Of a stretch of DNA of 64,000 bases, positions 20,500 to 30,759 are shown one piece after another. Below the pieces are notes generated by a model, which saw nothing but the letters and a program-made list of their open reading frames with translations, made no database searches and had not been told where the DNA came from. Where the stretch lies: assembly GCA_963565915.1 (NCBI GenBank), contig OY751488.1, positions 3,348,001 through 3,412,000 of the forward strand, read 5' to 3'. The position numbers were made by a program, and so were the translations under genes. The first letter of the stretch is position 1. The number at the start of each line of letters is the position of its first letter. Source of the DNA: Entoloma clypeatum. Its lineage: Eukaryota > Basidiomycota > Agaricomycetes > Agaricales > Entolomataceae.

Positions 20500-21910
20500 A
20501 CATTGTATCCGTTTGGCATGCACAGCGAGCACCCTGTACCTTGGAACTACTGGTCCATCAACAACTTGTTTTATATACAGGCAAAGTCATGCCAACAGTC
20601 ATCATCAAAAGCTGGAGGTGCATGTGAAAACTGCAAGAAACTCATGTCAAGCGCACTGTATCATGGGATCATGGATCTAATCGAGTGTGGCACTCATGAG
20701 AATATCCCGCTTGTGTATCATGGAGTGGGAGGGCTTATGACTGTTGTGAAGCAAAAGACAGACCAAATTGACCAGCTGCATATGTTGAAGTTGAATGATG
20801 GCCGAAGGCTGCTGGTGAGGATGGGCGCAGTGGAGGATTACAAACAGTGGATGCTGGCAATTGTGAGCGGGCGAGTCAACCACATTGCTTCCCTAGTGCA
20901 GGCAGGTTTGAAGCATCAAGTGGGAATCAAGGCGCTCATTCAGGCATATAAGCATGCAGCTGACAAGCTGTACCAACCCAAGGGTTACACGGACAAGGAC
21001 ATAATGCGGTCCATTGTGCTCCTTTGTTTAGGCAGTGCCCATGTCGCTGAGTTTGCACATCAGTCCCTGTCCCTGCCAAGCCTTACAACAATTCGGCGCA
21101 GCACAATTTTGCATGCCTTGGTCGTCTCGCCTGCCATCCCCACCATCACAGAGGTTGAAGCAAATATATCATCATATTAATATCAAGTGACAACAGCCCA
21201 GATTCTCCAGACAAACGGAAGATCATCCATCAAATTATCATGCTCGATGAACTAGCTGTTGAGAAGCACGTACAATGGGACAACTCCTGCAACAAATTTC
21301 AAGGAACATGTCGTGAGCACAACCACCAAATCCCCCTGGAAATCACCTCTGAAAATGAGCTTGATCTCTTATGTAGCGCAATTGAGGAAAACAAAGTCCA
21401 TCTTGCAACTGAGGTGAGTTTTGTTTTCAACAGTTCTATATTGACATCTGACTGGCTAAAAATAGAAAGGCCATGGTGGCGGCTATTGGCGCAGCCTTCA
21501 TGCACATTTCCGAGAATGCCACTGAATCACCTCTGTTGCGAACTTCCCATCCCACGTTGAGCTGTCTCAATCCGAGAGGGATGGCATGAGGCGTGTCTGG
21601 AATGCACGTTCAAGCAGCACAAATCCTACCACTCAAAGAAAAAGCGATGCGACCCACCCCTCGCTGTCTCGCAAGCCCACTGCTCCAAGCTTTCTATTGT
21701 GTATGATTTATTTCTGTGAAGCGTCATCTTACTCATTTGTTCATGTAGTGGTGTCACTTCTGCTACTTCCAATACAGTCGAAGGGATGAAAGCTTTCGAA
21801 TACATGAGTGATGGTGGGAGTGAATCCATTCAGTCTGGGGAGGATTTTGGTGGGGATGAATCAGAAGACGGGTCTGAGGAGGACTCAGATGATGACTCAC
21901 ATATGTAACT
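20500..21910 (+). pseudogene. central and C-terminal exons of the same uncharacterised family, decayed
   Basis: 20503-21180 is coding-like without an ATG start, so it is probably an exon: CENCKKLMSS, then a helical region (LNDGRRLLVRMGAVEDYKQW), ending near TITEVEANISSY. 21240-21417 continues in another frame (MLDELAVEKHVQWDNSCNKF ... EENKVHLATE), then a plausible intron at 21418-21467 (GTGAGT to AATAG), then AMVAAIGA. 21790-21908 encodes an acidic tail (SEDGSEEDSDDDSHM-stop). Frame breaks between these pieces indicate decay or unmodelled introns. Order and spacing fit one gene with 19546-20277. I know no function for this family. Confidence 0.5.
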
Positions 21911-22141
21911 CTAGTTGAACCTGAAACCAGTGGGATTCAATCATTTTTTTCTACAGTTCCTCCCTCCCCACCAGTGCTGTTACCCCCTCCGTCTGCGAAC
22001 ATACCAGTCATGACCACAACCGACACCCATGAGACCATATTCTGGATTTCTCCAGGTCCGGCAATCCCAGCAGGCGAGTATGCTATAACCACCTCTGACA
22101 CAACCGCAGCTTCAGCAGGCGCTAACATTGAGAGTGGTTAA

Positions 22142-23035
22142 ATGACTACCACCGTTCCTCCCATTGTCCTGACTGTTGGTATTGGTCTCTCAGTATCGTC
22201 AAATGAGCTGATGGTTAACACGCGAGCACATCGGACAAGAACAGCTCACCTTATTCAGCTCAATGGATGCGTATGTGGGATAACTGTTACAGATTTCGAC
22301 ATTCAACAGGGTGAGAATGCTATGAAATGTTGGGTCTCCACACTACCAACGTGAGAGACACATACTGAGATGCAAACTGTTATGCAAAGCTGAGTCCACC
22401 TCCTTCCTCCTATCAGATCCTTCTGCTCTCAAGCCCCTCCTCGACTACATCCAGTCCTCAAAATGTTTCGCTTCCCCTACCACCCAAGCTCTCCAAACAG
22501 CCCACTAATGCCTGACACCCCCCCCCCCCCCTCATCCCGCCCCCCGACCCCCCCCTACCGACTTATACCCCTCACTAATCCCCCTCCCCCCCAACCGGTA
22601 GGCACCCGTCGTGGTCGCCCATACCCCCTCCGCTCAGCGGACCTGTAGCACGCCCCACAAGCCACCTCACACATACATATTGCCACGTTTTTCTCAGGAG
22701 TTAACAGGGGAGCGTGGCCTAAAACGGTGGAGGACATGCCGGCCTGTTCATTCTCCGCTGCCTCGTCAGTGGGGGGACACGGCATTTTGCGGCTCTCGTA
22801 TTTCTATCACACAAATCACGCAGGGTTGATCAGAGCGTCGACTTAACACACCGCCGAAGCCTTGCTCACCCACTTACCTACCTGTCTGCATGTAATATGT
22901 AGCATAGGAACTCAGTTCCTCCAGCACAATAAACTTGATTCAAAAAAAAAAAAAAAAAAAAAAAAAAAATGTTGGGTCCAAGGCTGTGAGACAGTATGGG
23001 TACGTGCTTCGTGGTTTTTGGTGTGTTGCATGTTT
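22142..23035 (+). pseudogene. PHD-like zinc-finger tail split by a LINE insertion
   Basis: Upstream of the insertion the frame reads RTAHLIQLNGCVCGITVTD then MKCWV. Downstream, at 22967 onward, it resumes with KCWVQGCETVW and VCC. Together they show the C-x-C ... C-x4-C spacing of a degenerate PHD-like finger, as found at the end of some Agaricomycete transposon-associated proteins (from memory). It probably belongs to the family gene upstream. The break is the 22337-22966 retroelement. Confidence 0.45.
22337..22966 (+). mobile_element. 5'-truncated LINE tail with poly-A
   Basis: Flanked by the 12-bp duplication AAATGTTGGGTC (22325-22336 and 22967-22978). Ends CACAATAAACTTGATTC followed by about 27 A, so it carries an AATAAA-type signal. 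The start encodes FLLSDPSALKPLLDYIQSS, which resembles the C-terminal end of fungal LINE proteins. The rest is 3' UTR with C-rich runs near 22520-22590. A retrotransposed host mRNA is a less likely alternative. Confidence 0.8.
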
Positions 23036-23811
23036 TATATTTGATTAGTTCCACTGGACTTGTATGGACTACGAATTTGCACCACAGCAGTGGTCTTGCG
23101 ACAGCTATAAGGCAGGTAGTAGTTGCCGTCGACAGACATAGGTAGCGAGCAAGAATTGTGCAGGAACTATGGTACATATCTCTAAATGGTATCTTGTTTG
23201 TTTTGATGTCATTTATTCTTGGAAAAATAAATAAATGTGGGCATGACATACTGCATTAGGAAGGTGGGGGGGGGGGGGGGGGTCTGAGATGGTCGAAAAA
23301 AGAAAAGTTCGACCCCCAGTATATTTTTTCTGTTCTGCCACCCCCTTGGAATAGGTTTTCTCTGAGCATTCAGGGCTCATATTGGAGTTTTACCTGTTCT
23401 TCACCCCCTTCACCTTATCATATCACCTATATCATGTTCTATAGAATACAAAAAGCTAAGACTCCTCACTTGGTTCTTCCCTTCTTTTCCACCATCTCTA
23501 GCCCGCCATAGAAAGGCTTTTGGGTTATTGTTTGGCTGTTCCCTGTAAAACAAACAGGTTGTTCAATGGTGAACAATTTCTGAGACATACAGTCATCCAC
23601 CAGCCAGTGAGACACCACCAGCCAATGAGACACTTCAATTTCCAATCATTTCCAGCTGTCTTGCTAGAAATTTTCTTCAAAAACACTTAAATACATATAT
23701 TATAGTTCTGAAGGTTTGATAACATCTAATAGACATGCTTTGTGGAGGGGATGTAATTGGGTTTCTAAAATAGTTTCAATTCATTGAGGAAAGATTTCTG
23801 TGAGTGAATTA
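23036..23811. other. intergenic spacer with poly-G tract and a 220-bp repeat
   Basis: A run of about 18 G lies near 23,265-23,282. 23,345-23,570 is a diverged direct copy of 28,660-28,865: both contain TGAGCATCCAGGG-like and TTCACCTTATCA segments and end in GGCTTT...TTGTTTGGCT...TGTAAA. Cop-B lies between the two copies. No gene seen. Confidence 0.5.
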
Positions 23812-24118
23812 TGTTGGCTGCCAAGCGACTCTGTGCCCGACTTGTATGTATTTTCTTTTAGGTCACTTACCTCTTTCATCACTGTGGTGCACCTTTGTCT
23901 CGTGCTGCTCTTGTTTCATTTCTACATATATTCCATTACCTATGTACATTGCACCTCAGGCGTGTTCCATTGAACCACTCTGAGGTGAGATCCCTTTTTT
24001 CGTACTCTACTGTACTTTACTTATCCGAATACCTAGTCTTCGTATTAGGTGAATATATTCTAGATGTGTTCCATTGAACCACTCTGAGTCTTCATATTAG
24101 TTCGCTCTCTCCGTTACA
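23812..24118 (+). repeat. Cop-B 5' LTR
   Basis: 307 bp. Contains an internal direct repeat: GTGTTCCATTGAACCACTCT occurs twice, near 23963 and 24067. Confidence 0.93.
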
Positions 24119-24132
24119 GGTTATTGGGCCCC
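24119..24132 (+). promoter_or_regulatory. Cop-B primer-binding site, iMet anticodon-arm type
   Basis: GGTTATTGGGCCCC abuts the LTR. It matches the Cop-A PBS except for one extra T and is therefore probably also complementary to the initiator tRNA anticodon arm. Confidence 0.65.
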
Positions 24133-24164
24133 TTTCCAACCCGTTTGCCTGCTGCTATCGCACC

Positions 24165-25300
24165 ATGTCCACCAATACTCTCACTGCCGTATCCCATTCC
24201 CTTCCATCTGATGTCCCCAAGTTGATGTCTGATGGTGTTAACTGGGGGATTTTCGAGATCCGTTTCACCGCCGCCGTTAGATCCAAAGGGAAGTGGTCCC
24301 ATTTCTCGGGCGACATGACCAAGCCTTTCATCACCAAGGCCGCTGCCACCCCCGATGAAACCCTTGCCATTGTCGAATGGGAGAAGAACGAGTCCACCGT
24401 GTACAACCTTCTTCTTCAGCGCATTCCCGATTCAGCTGTCATGAAGCTCCGTTGTCACTCCACTGTTGCTGAAGCCTGGGCTGCTCTTACCAAGGAATAC
24501 ACCCAGAAGGGCGCTTTTGCCAGATCCAGCTCTGCACTGACTTTCTTGCATTGAAATGTCCTGATAAGGGCGATGTTTGCGCGTTCTTGGACAGCATCCG
24601 CGTCAAGAGGAGCTTGCCTCAGTCGGTGTCGTCATTGATGACAAGGACTACTGCTCAACCATCATCAGCTCACTGCCCCCGTTTCTCGCTTCCTATGCCA
24701 ACTCGCTTCTCACAGCTGCTAAACTCTTCTCACCTTCCACTGCCAGTGGTTCCTCTACTACCCCCAACGAGATGGACCCTGACACCCTCATTACTGTCAT
24801 TGCCAATGAGTATGATCGCCAGTGCATCCAGCATGAGCGTCGTGCTGTGGCTAGGGCCAGTGGCAAGCCTGAGAAGAATGAAGCGATTGCCGTTACCCCC
24901 GACAAGGACAAGGACTTGAAGAAACGTGGCCCGACCTGTTGGGAGTGTCAGGAGGTTGGACATGTACGAAGAAAGAAGAAGACAAAGAGGGAGAAGGAGA
25001 CTGCAAGCAACAAGCCCAAAGCTGGGGGCTCAGCGAATGCTGTAACAGTAACCTCAGATAGCGAGGATGACTGTGCGTTCGGTGTTGAAGAGGTATCTGA
25101 CAATGATAGCCTCCCTAGTCTCGAAACCATCTCAAATTCCGAGGAGTCTGTTGGGGATTGCGATGAATCTGCTGTGACAACCAATGCTGACTGGTTCTCC
25201 AAAGTTGAGGAGGAGCTGGTGACTGATGCCGAATATGATGAAGACTGGAGCTGTGTTTCAGCTGGCCTGGACGATCCGTCTTTGAGGGATGGCATGACGA
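24165..25300 (+). pseudogene. gag: Cop-B Gag, frameshifted
   Basis: Starts at ATG 24165 (MSTNTLTAVSHSL) and runs to a TGA at 24552, with the capsid-type pattern KLMSDGVNWGIFEIRF and ALTKEYTQKGAFARS. It continues in another frame from about 24577 (ISSLPPFLASYANSLL). A zinc knuckle starts CWECQEVGHVRR, but the last Cys is lost (KKK follows), so RNA binding is probably impaired. An acidic linker follows. Identified as copia Gag by layout and position between PBS and protease. Confidence 0.75.
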
Positions 25301-25308
25301 GTGAATGA

Positions 25309-25850
25309 GATTCCCTCCCCAATGCGCTTGAAGTCACGAACCAGGAGTCGTCAAACCCCGTTCATACCAAACTTTTTGACTCAGGATGTACCGCTCATAT
25401 GTCGCCTTACTCTGGTGATTTTTCATCTTTCACCCCATCCCCCCAAGCCCTTCCACGCTGCCAATAAACAAACCTTCAATGCCACTGCAAAAGGAGAGCT
25501 TGTTGTTGACCTACCTAATGGTGTCACCCCCTCTCAGCTTTGCCTAACCGAGGTCCTTTACTCTCCTGAAGTTGGCTATACCCTCGTCTCCATTGGGAAG
25601 CTTGATGATGCTGGTTTTGATGTCACCTTTGGCAGAGGGAAGTGTACCATTTGCGAGAAGAATGGCACAGTTGTTGGGGTGGTTCCTAAGGATGAGGGTG
25701 ATCTTTATCGTCTGCGTTGTGGGCCTGGCATTGCTTCTTCTGCTGAGGAGGTCGTCAGTCTCGAAAAGTTTCATTGTCACATGGGTCATATCTCACCAGA
25801 GGTTGCCCAGAAGCTCCTCACCAAAGGCTTCGTTACCGGCGTTCATCGAC
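25309..25850 (+). pseudogene. pol: Cop-B protease and GAG-pre-integrase segment
   Basis: Active-site motif LFDSGCTAHMSPY at about 25372-25410, then after a frame change near 25430 the copia segment VLYSPEVGYTLVSIGKLDDA, and the pre-integrase histidines in KFHCHMGHISPEVAQKLL near 25768-25820. It ends abruptly at about 25850, where the integrase core should begin. Confidence 0.8.
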
Positions 25851-28097
25851 AAAGGCCTTGCCAGATGGGATGACTCCTTTTGAGGCTGCAACCGGGAAGA
25901 AACCAGATCTCAAGGGCTTGAGGGAGTGGGGAGAGAAGGTTTGGGTCCGTGTTGAGGCTGGGGATAAGCTTGGAGGCCATGTTTGTGAGGGGAGATGGTT
26001 GGGGATTGACGACAACAGTGCTGGTGTTTGTGTCTACTGGCCTGACTGCAAGTCAGTCACCATCAAGTGAAACGTCCACTTCAGCAAGGAGGGACTCACC
26101 AATCGTCTCGAGGGAGAGAATTTGGAGTTCACCAAGAACAGATCTGCTCCTCCTTCCTCCACTGCTGTCCCATCTTTGGCTCCCATTCCAATTACTGAGA
26201 CCCTACCTCCAACTCCTGTTACACCACCTCCTATCCCTCACCAGCGCACATATGAAAGCCCCGAGGACTTGATCTGCCAGACTCATTGTGCTGTTTGTCC
26301 CACTCAGCGTGTGCTCGGCCTCATCAATGGAGAAGGCAGAACCTCTAACTGCCCCTCTGATCCTCTCGTCACCAAGGGCATTCCCATGCCCAAGCCTGAT
26401 GCTGCGTTTGAGGGGGAGTCTTCCAAAGTCAAATATGAGGCCTGGGGATCAGCTGATTGGATGATGTTGGTGGAAGATGAGTTCCTTGAGGAGTATGCTC
26501 TTGCTGCAGAGATGGCAGATGTGGAAGGTCTTGAGCCAAGGACTGTTGTGGAGGTGAAGAGGAGACTGGATTGGCTGTTGTGGGAGAAAGCGATTGAGGA
26601 TGAGCTTGAGGCTCTGTGAAAAGCTGGGACATGGGAGTTGGTTGATAAGCCAGAGAATGCCAATATTGTAGGGTCGAAGTGGGTCTTCAAAGTCAAGAAG
26701 GATGCGGGTAATGTCATCAAGTACAAGGCTTGATTGGTTGTGCAGGGTTACTCACAAGTTCCCGGCGTCGACTATTTCAACACCTATGCCCCAGTTGCCA
26801 AACTCGCTTCAATCCGTGCGATCCTCGCCATGGCCGCATTTTTCGATTTGGAACTTCATCAGATCGATGTCAAGAGCGCATTTCTGAACGGCAAACTCAA
26901 ACCCAACGAAATCGTTTACATGCATCAGCCCCCTGGTTACCACGCACCTCGCTCACCAAATCAAGTCTGTCGCCTCCTCCAAACCATCTACAGGCTAAAG
27001 CAAAGCAGTTGTTGCTGGTACCAATGTCTCGTCGAGATCCTTGTGAACCTGCTGGGTTTCAAGCAGTGCGAAGTCGATCAGGCCGTGTTCTACAAACAAC
27101 AGGGCAACCGCTTGGTCGTCATCGTCGTCCATGTTGATAACTGCACAATTGCTGCAATGACAGTCGACCTGATCCATGACGTGAAGATTGGTATCAAGGA
27201 GCATGTTGAGATCTCTGACCTAGGCAAAATCCACTGGCTCTTAGGCGTTGAGATCAAGTGCGACCATCAATTATGTTCCATTTCCCTTTCCCAACACTCC
27301 TATATCGACTCCGTCTTACGCCGCTATGGTCTTGACCCCTTTCCACTCCTATGGATACCCAGGTCCGCCTCTCTAGCTCTCAATCACCCTCCTCTGCCGC
27401 CGAGTTCGCCCAGATGCGCGATGTGCCATACCATGAGGCCGTGGGTTCCTTAATGTGGGCCTGTCTCGGCACCTGTCCAGATATTGCCTTCGCCGTCACC
27501 ACACTGTCTAAGTTCACCAAGAATCCGGGTATGCCGCATTGGGAAGCCATCAAGCGAGTGCTGCGCTATCTCAAGGGGACGAGAGATTTGTGGTTGGTAT
27601 ATGGAGGAGATGTCGAGAAGGATCTTGTTGGTTATTCTGATGCTGATGGGAGTATGTTGGAGGACCGACGGGCTATCAATGGGTATACTTTCATTCTGAA
27701 CGGAGGTGCAATTTCATGGAGTTGCAAGCGCCAGGAGATCGTCTTGCTCTCAACTACCGAAAGCAAATACATTGGGATGACTCATGCCACGAAGGAAGCA
27801 ATCTGGCTTCGTTCACTACTCGGGGGGGTCTTTGGCAATGTCTTTCCTGTCGAGGGACCCACCACTCTTCTTGGCAACAATCAATCTGCCATCGCTCTTG
27901 CCAAGGACAACCAATACCACACCCGTACCAAACATATTGATGTTTGCTACCACTTCATTCGCTACATTATCACTGAAGGCCAGATTCAGCTCATTTACTG
28001 TTCTACCGACAAGATGATTGCCGACGCACTCACCAAACCCTTCCCTTCTATGAAAGTCAAGCACTTTGCCACCGAATTCGGGCTTCGACATGCTTGA
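25851..28097 (+). pseudogene. pol: Cop-B RT and RNase H, catalytic site mutated, integrase core deleted
   Basis: Resumes in the post-integrase region (MTPFEAATGKKPDLKGLREW), so roughly 600 bp or more of integrase core is missing. Reverse transcriptase follows: WELVDKPENANIVGSKWVFK, DYFNTYAPVAKLASIRAIL, IDVKSAFLNG. The catalytic YVDD box is HVDN at 27130-27141, losing an aspartate. RNase H shows YSDADGS, STTESKYIG and DALTKPFPS and ends at 28097. In-frame stops occur at about 26068, 26617 and 26733, and there is a frameshift near 27345. Confidence 0.88.
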
Positions 28098-28104
28098 GGG
28101 GGAG
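28094..28104 (+). promoter_or_regulatory. Cop-B polypurine tract
   Basis: TTGAGGGGGAG directly before the 3' LTR, identical to the tract of Cop-A. Confidence 0.75.
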
Positions 28105-28412
28105 TGTTGGCCACCAAGCGACTCTGCGCCTGACTTGTATGTATTTCCTTTTAGGTCACTTACCTCTTTTGTCACCACGGTGCACCTATTGTCTTGTGCT
28201 ACTCTTGTTTCATTTCTACATATATTCCATTACCTATGTACATTGCACCTCAGACGTGTTCCATTGAACCACTCTGAGGTGAGATCCCTTTTTTCGTACT
28301 CTACTGTACTTTACTTATCCGAATACCTAGTCTTCGTATTAGGTGAATATATTCTAGACGTGTTCCATTGAACCACTCTGAGTCTTTGTATTAGTTTGCT
28401 CTCTCTGTTACA
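28105..28412 (+). repeat. Cop-B 3' LTR
   Basis: 308 bp, about 6% different from the 5' LTR, essentially by transitions only, followed by the AATTA duplication. Confidence 0.93.
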
Positions 28413-28417
28413 AATTA

Positions 28418-29200
28418 ATTTGGCCGTCTCATTTGCCAGTGGATGACTGTAAGCCAAATATTAATCCAACACAGAAGGTTGGCATTGGCCAGGTTTGGAT
28501 TGTTGTCAAGCCATTGTTTGCCTTAACAAAGCTTCTCCATTCAGAAGAGGCAGACAAGGGGTTCATTCTTCGGGTCTTGGAAATCTGATTTCAAGCAGAT
28601 CACTTTTAAGCACTTTTAGAAGGCTCAAACAAAGTACAGTTTGTAAATTACGCGGCAAATAGGTTTTTCTGAGCATCCAGGGCATTTTTATCATTCTTCA
28701 CACTCTTCACCTTATCACCTATGTCATTTCCCATAGAATCTAAAAGTCATGCTATATGAGACTCCTCACCTCGCTCTTTTCTTGTTTTCCACTGTTTCTA
28801 ACCTGCCATACAAAGGCTTTTTGGTGATTGTTTGGCTCTCCCCTGTAAACCAAACAAACAAAGCCTTTGCACACTGAAAATAAATGAATTTGAATGGCAA
28901 AGAAGTACGGTGTAAAATAGCTATGGTCCGTGCAAACAATTCAAGTGGGAGATTCTATCGTCATCTTTCCCAGCCTCTCCGCGGTGTCTCCTGTGGTGAA
29001 AATCTTTTTTACTGCCCGCCCTTCTTCCAACTCTCCATAACCTGACTTTCTCTTTAAAACAGGGGATTTGTTTTCTTTGTTTTCCCTCCAATCAGAACTG
29101 CAAGGTTGAAGTGATTTCTAACCTGTTGATGAGTATTTAGGACTCCCATCTTAATGGGATGGCTTACAGTAATGTGGGTGGAATCCAACAGAGCCAAAGA
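28418..29200. other. non-coding spacer with 220-bp repeat copy
   Basis: 28,660-28,865 is the second copy of the repeat at 23,345-23,570. It ends in an inverted pair, CAAAGGCTTTTTGG and CCAAACAAACAAAGCCTTTG, at about 28812-28870. No gene seen. Confidence 0.45.
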
Positions 29201-29722
29201 TCACAGGACCAGCAAGAATTTGTATCTTGGAAGAGTAGCTGGTTGACGTGGAGGCAGCTTCAGAGGAACAGTCATAAAGAACAGTTGAGCCTCAACTATG
29301 TCCCCAGGTCTGAATTTGACAGGTGAAATAGTTTTGTATCTGAAAAGAACGGTTAGAGCAAGCTCAAAAACAAACAGTTTCTTACCTGCCATTCCTCCAC
29401 TCAAGTAATTGACTTCATTCTCTGTCAGATGCAGTAGGTTTTTTTCCTTTGCCTTTTCCAGCACTCTATTGGGATCCACACCCTCACCAAAGGCAACTTC
29501 ATCTCTGTCAGAGCTAGGGCCGCAGGATCAACGATCTGAATAAAATTGATTAGAAACAGCTATGGATGGATGGCCTTCAAAGTCGGCAGGGACCCAGGGA
29601 TCTAAGCTATTGGCTGGAACCTCTCTTGCAAACTTCTGATTTACGTCGTGAATCTTTTGAATGCATTTCTCAAACACAGGATTGCCAAAGCCAGTCAAAT
29701 TGACAGATTGTTTCCAGTACAA
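29201..29722 (-). pseudogene. fragment of uncharacterised accessory protein
   Basis: Two minus-strand frames. The downstream one (29201-29479) includes ENEVNYLSGGMAGKKLFVFE and FRPGDIVEAQLFFMTVPLK; the upstream one (29528-29722) includes VSNQFYSDR and WVPADFEGHP. From memory, segments of the type GDIVEAQ-x-SF occur in a repeat-like uncharacterised family of Agaricomycetes. Short, with no confident start or stop; treated as remnants. Function unknown. Confidence 0.4.
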
Positions 29723-30597
29723 CAGATTTCTATTTCTTGATTAGCACACAAGGTTTCTGACCGCTGGATCTTACGCACCCGGCCCTGCAGAAAAAATTGG
29801 AGGAAGAGAGAGATCACAAACAACCCCATGAAGACGGACAACAACCTTGTCCAATCCAGATTCTTCAAGGCTCTCTTCAGCCTGGCTGACCAATCAGTAA
29901 GAAACAGGGGGGTGCATTCTGAGAACTTCTGTCTGGGAGAGTCCCTCTTCCTGAAAAATCAGTTGAATAGATTTCTATTACAGTCCTCAGAGAGCCTCAC
30001 CATATTTAAGGCCGAGAGTTGTAGCTGATTCCATCCATCGCACATTCAGGGCCTCCAAGTCCACTCCTGTTATCTTGCTATATCAAGCCTGCCTTTGAAT
30101 CAAAAGTGAAAACCCATCACATATGAGCAGCCTCTCTGTTGTAGAGTCAATTCATTGTCAAAGTAGAAAGTTGGGGGAAATCGATCAAAATTCAAAGCCA
30201 CTGATTCCCAAGAGCAACTTGATGTCCAAATGAGATAGTCTTGTCCCTGTTCTACAGGTTTCCTAAAATCACTAAACCCTGATGTCGGGGTGCTGGAAAA
30301 CATACTATCCATACCACACTTGGTTAGCAATGACCCCTGAAAACCCTCTGCATTGCAGTTGTTTGCACTCCAGGAACCTCTTGTTGAAAGGTCCAAATGA
30401 AGCTACTGGTTCACTGTTTTAGAAAAGCTAGAAACTGCCTATGCAAATTGTGCACAGTTTCTTCCTCAGCCAAGACATTAGGGTATGTTACTAAACAATC
30501 CAAAGGCCACTTTGTTTATTGCAGATGAAAAAGTTCACGACTCTCAAGCTTTCTTTCTCCATTTGATGAATGAAACAAGTTGAGTTAAGTCTCTTTT
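29723..30597. other. unassigned region
   Basis: Only short open frames on either strand and no motif recognised. It may contain decayed exons of the neighbouring minus-strand remnant. Confidence 0.35.
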
Positions 30598-30759
30598 GTG
30601 GAACTTCTTCTAGAATTTATCTTACAGATCGCCGTGTGCCCTGAGGAAATAGCGTGCGGAGCAACATGTTTGCCAGTAATGCAGTTTTTGCTTAAAATAT
30701 GTTCTTTCAGCTGCATCAGCCCATTCACATCATCATCTAGGCACCCTCAGCCTTTCTGC

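Larger units (their letters stand above)
23812..28412 (+). mobile_element. Cop-B: copia retrotransposon, complete ends, internally deleted
   Basis: 4601 bp with LTRs of 307 and 308 bp (TGTTGG to GTTACA) and the duplication AATTA at 23807-23811 and 28413-28417. PBS, gag, protease, GAG-pre-integrase, RT and RNase H are present in order, but the integrase core is missing. I count roughly 19 LTR differences, essentially all transitions, plus one single-base gap, so it is older than Cop-A. Several frameshifts and stops interrupt the polyprotein. Confidence 0.93.

Noticed and set aside
23265..23282. Run of about 18 G as a functional element
   Set aside because: Homopolymer, possibly length-uncertain; no structure or partner around it.
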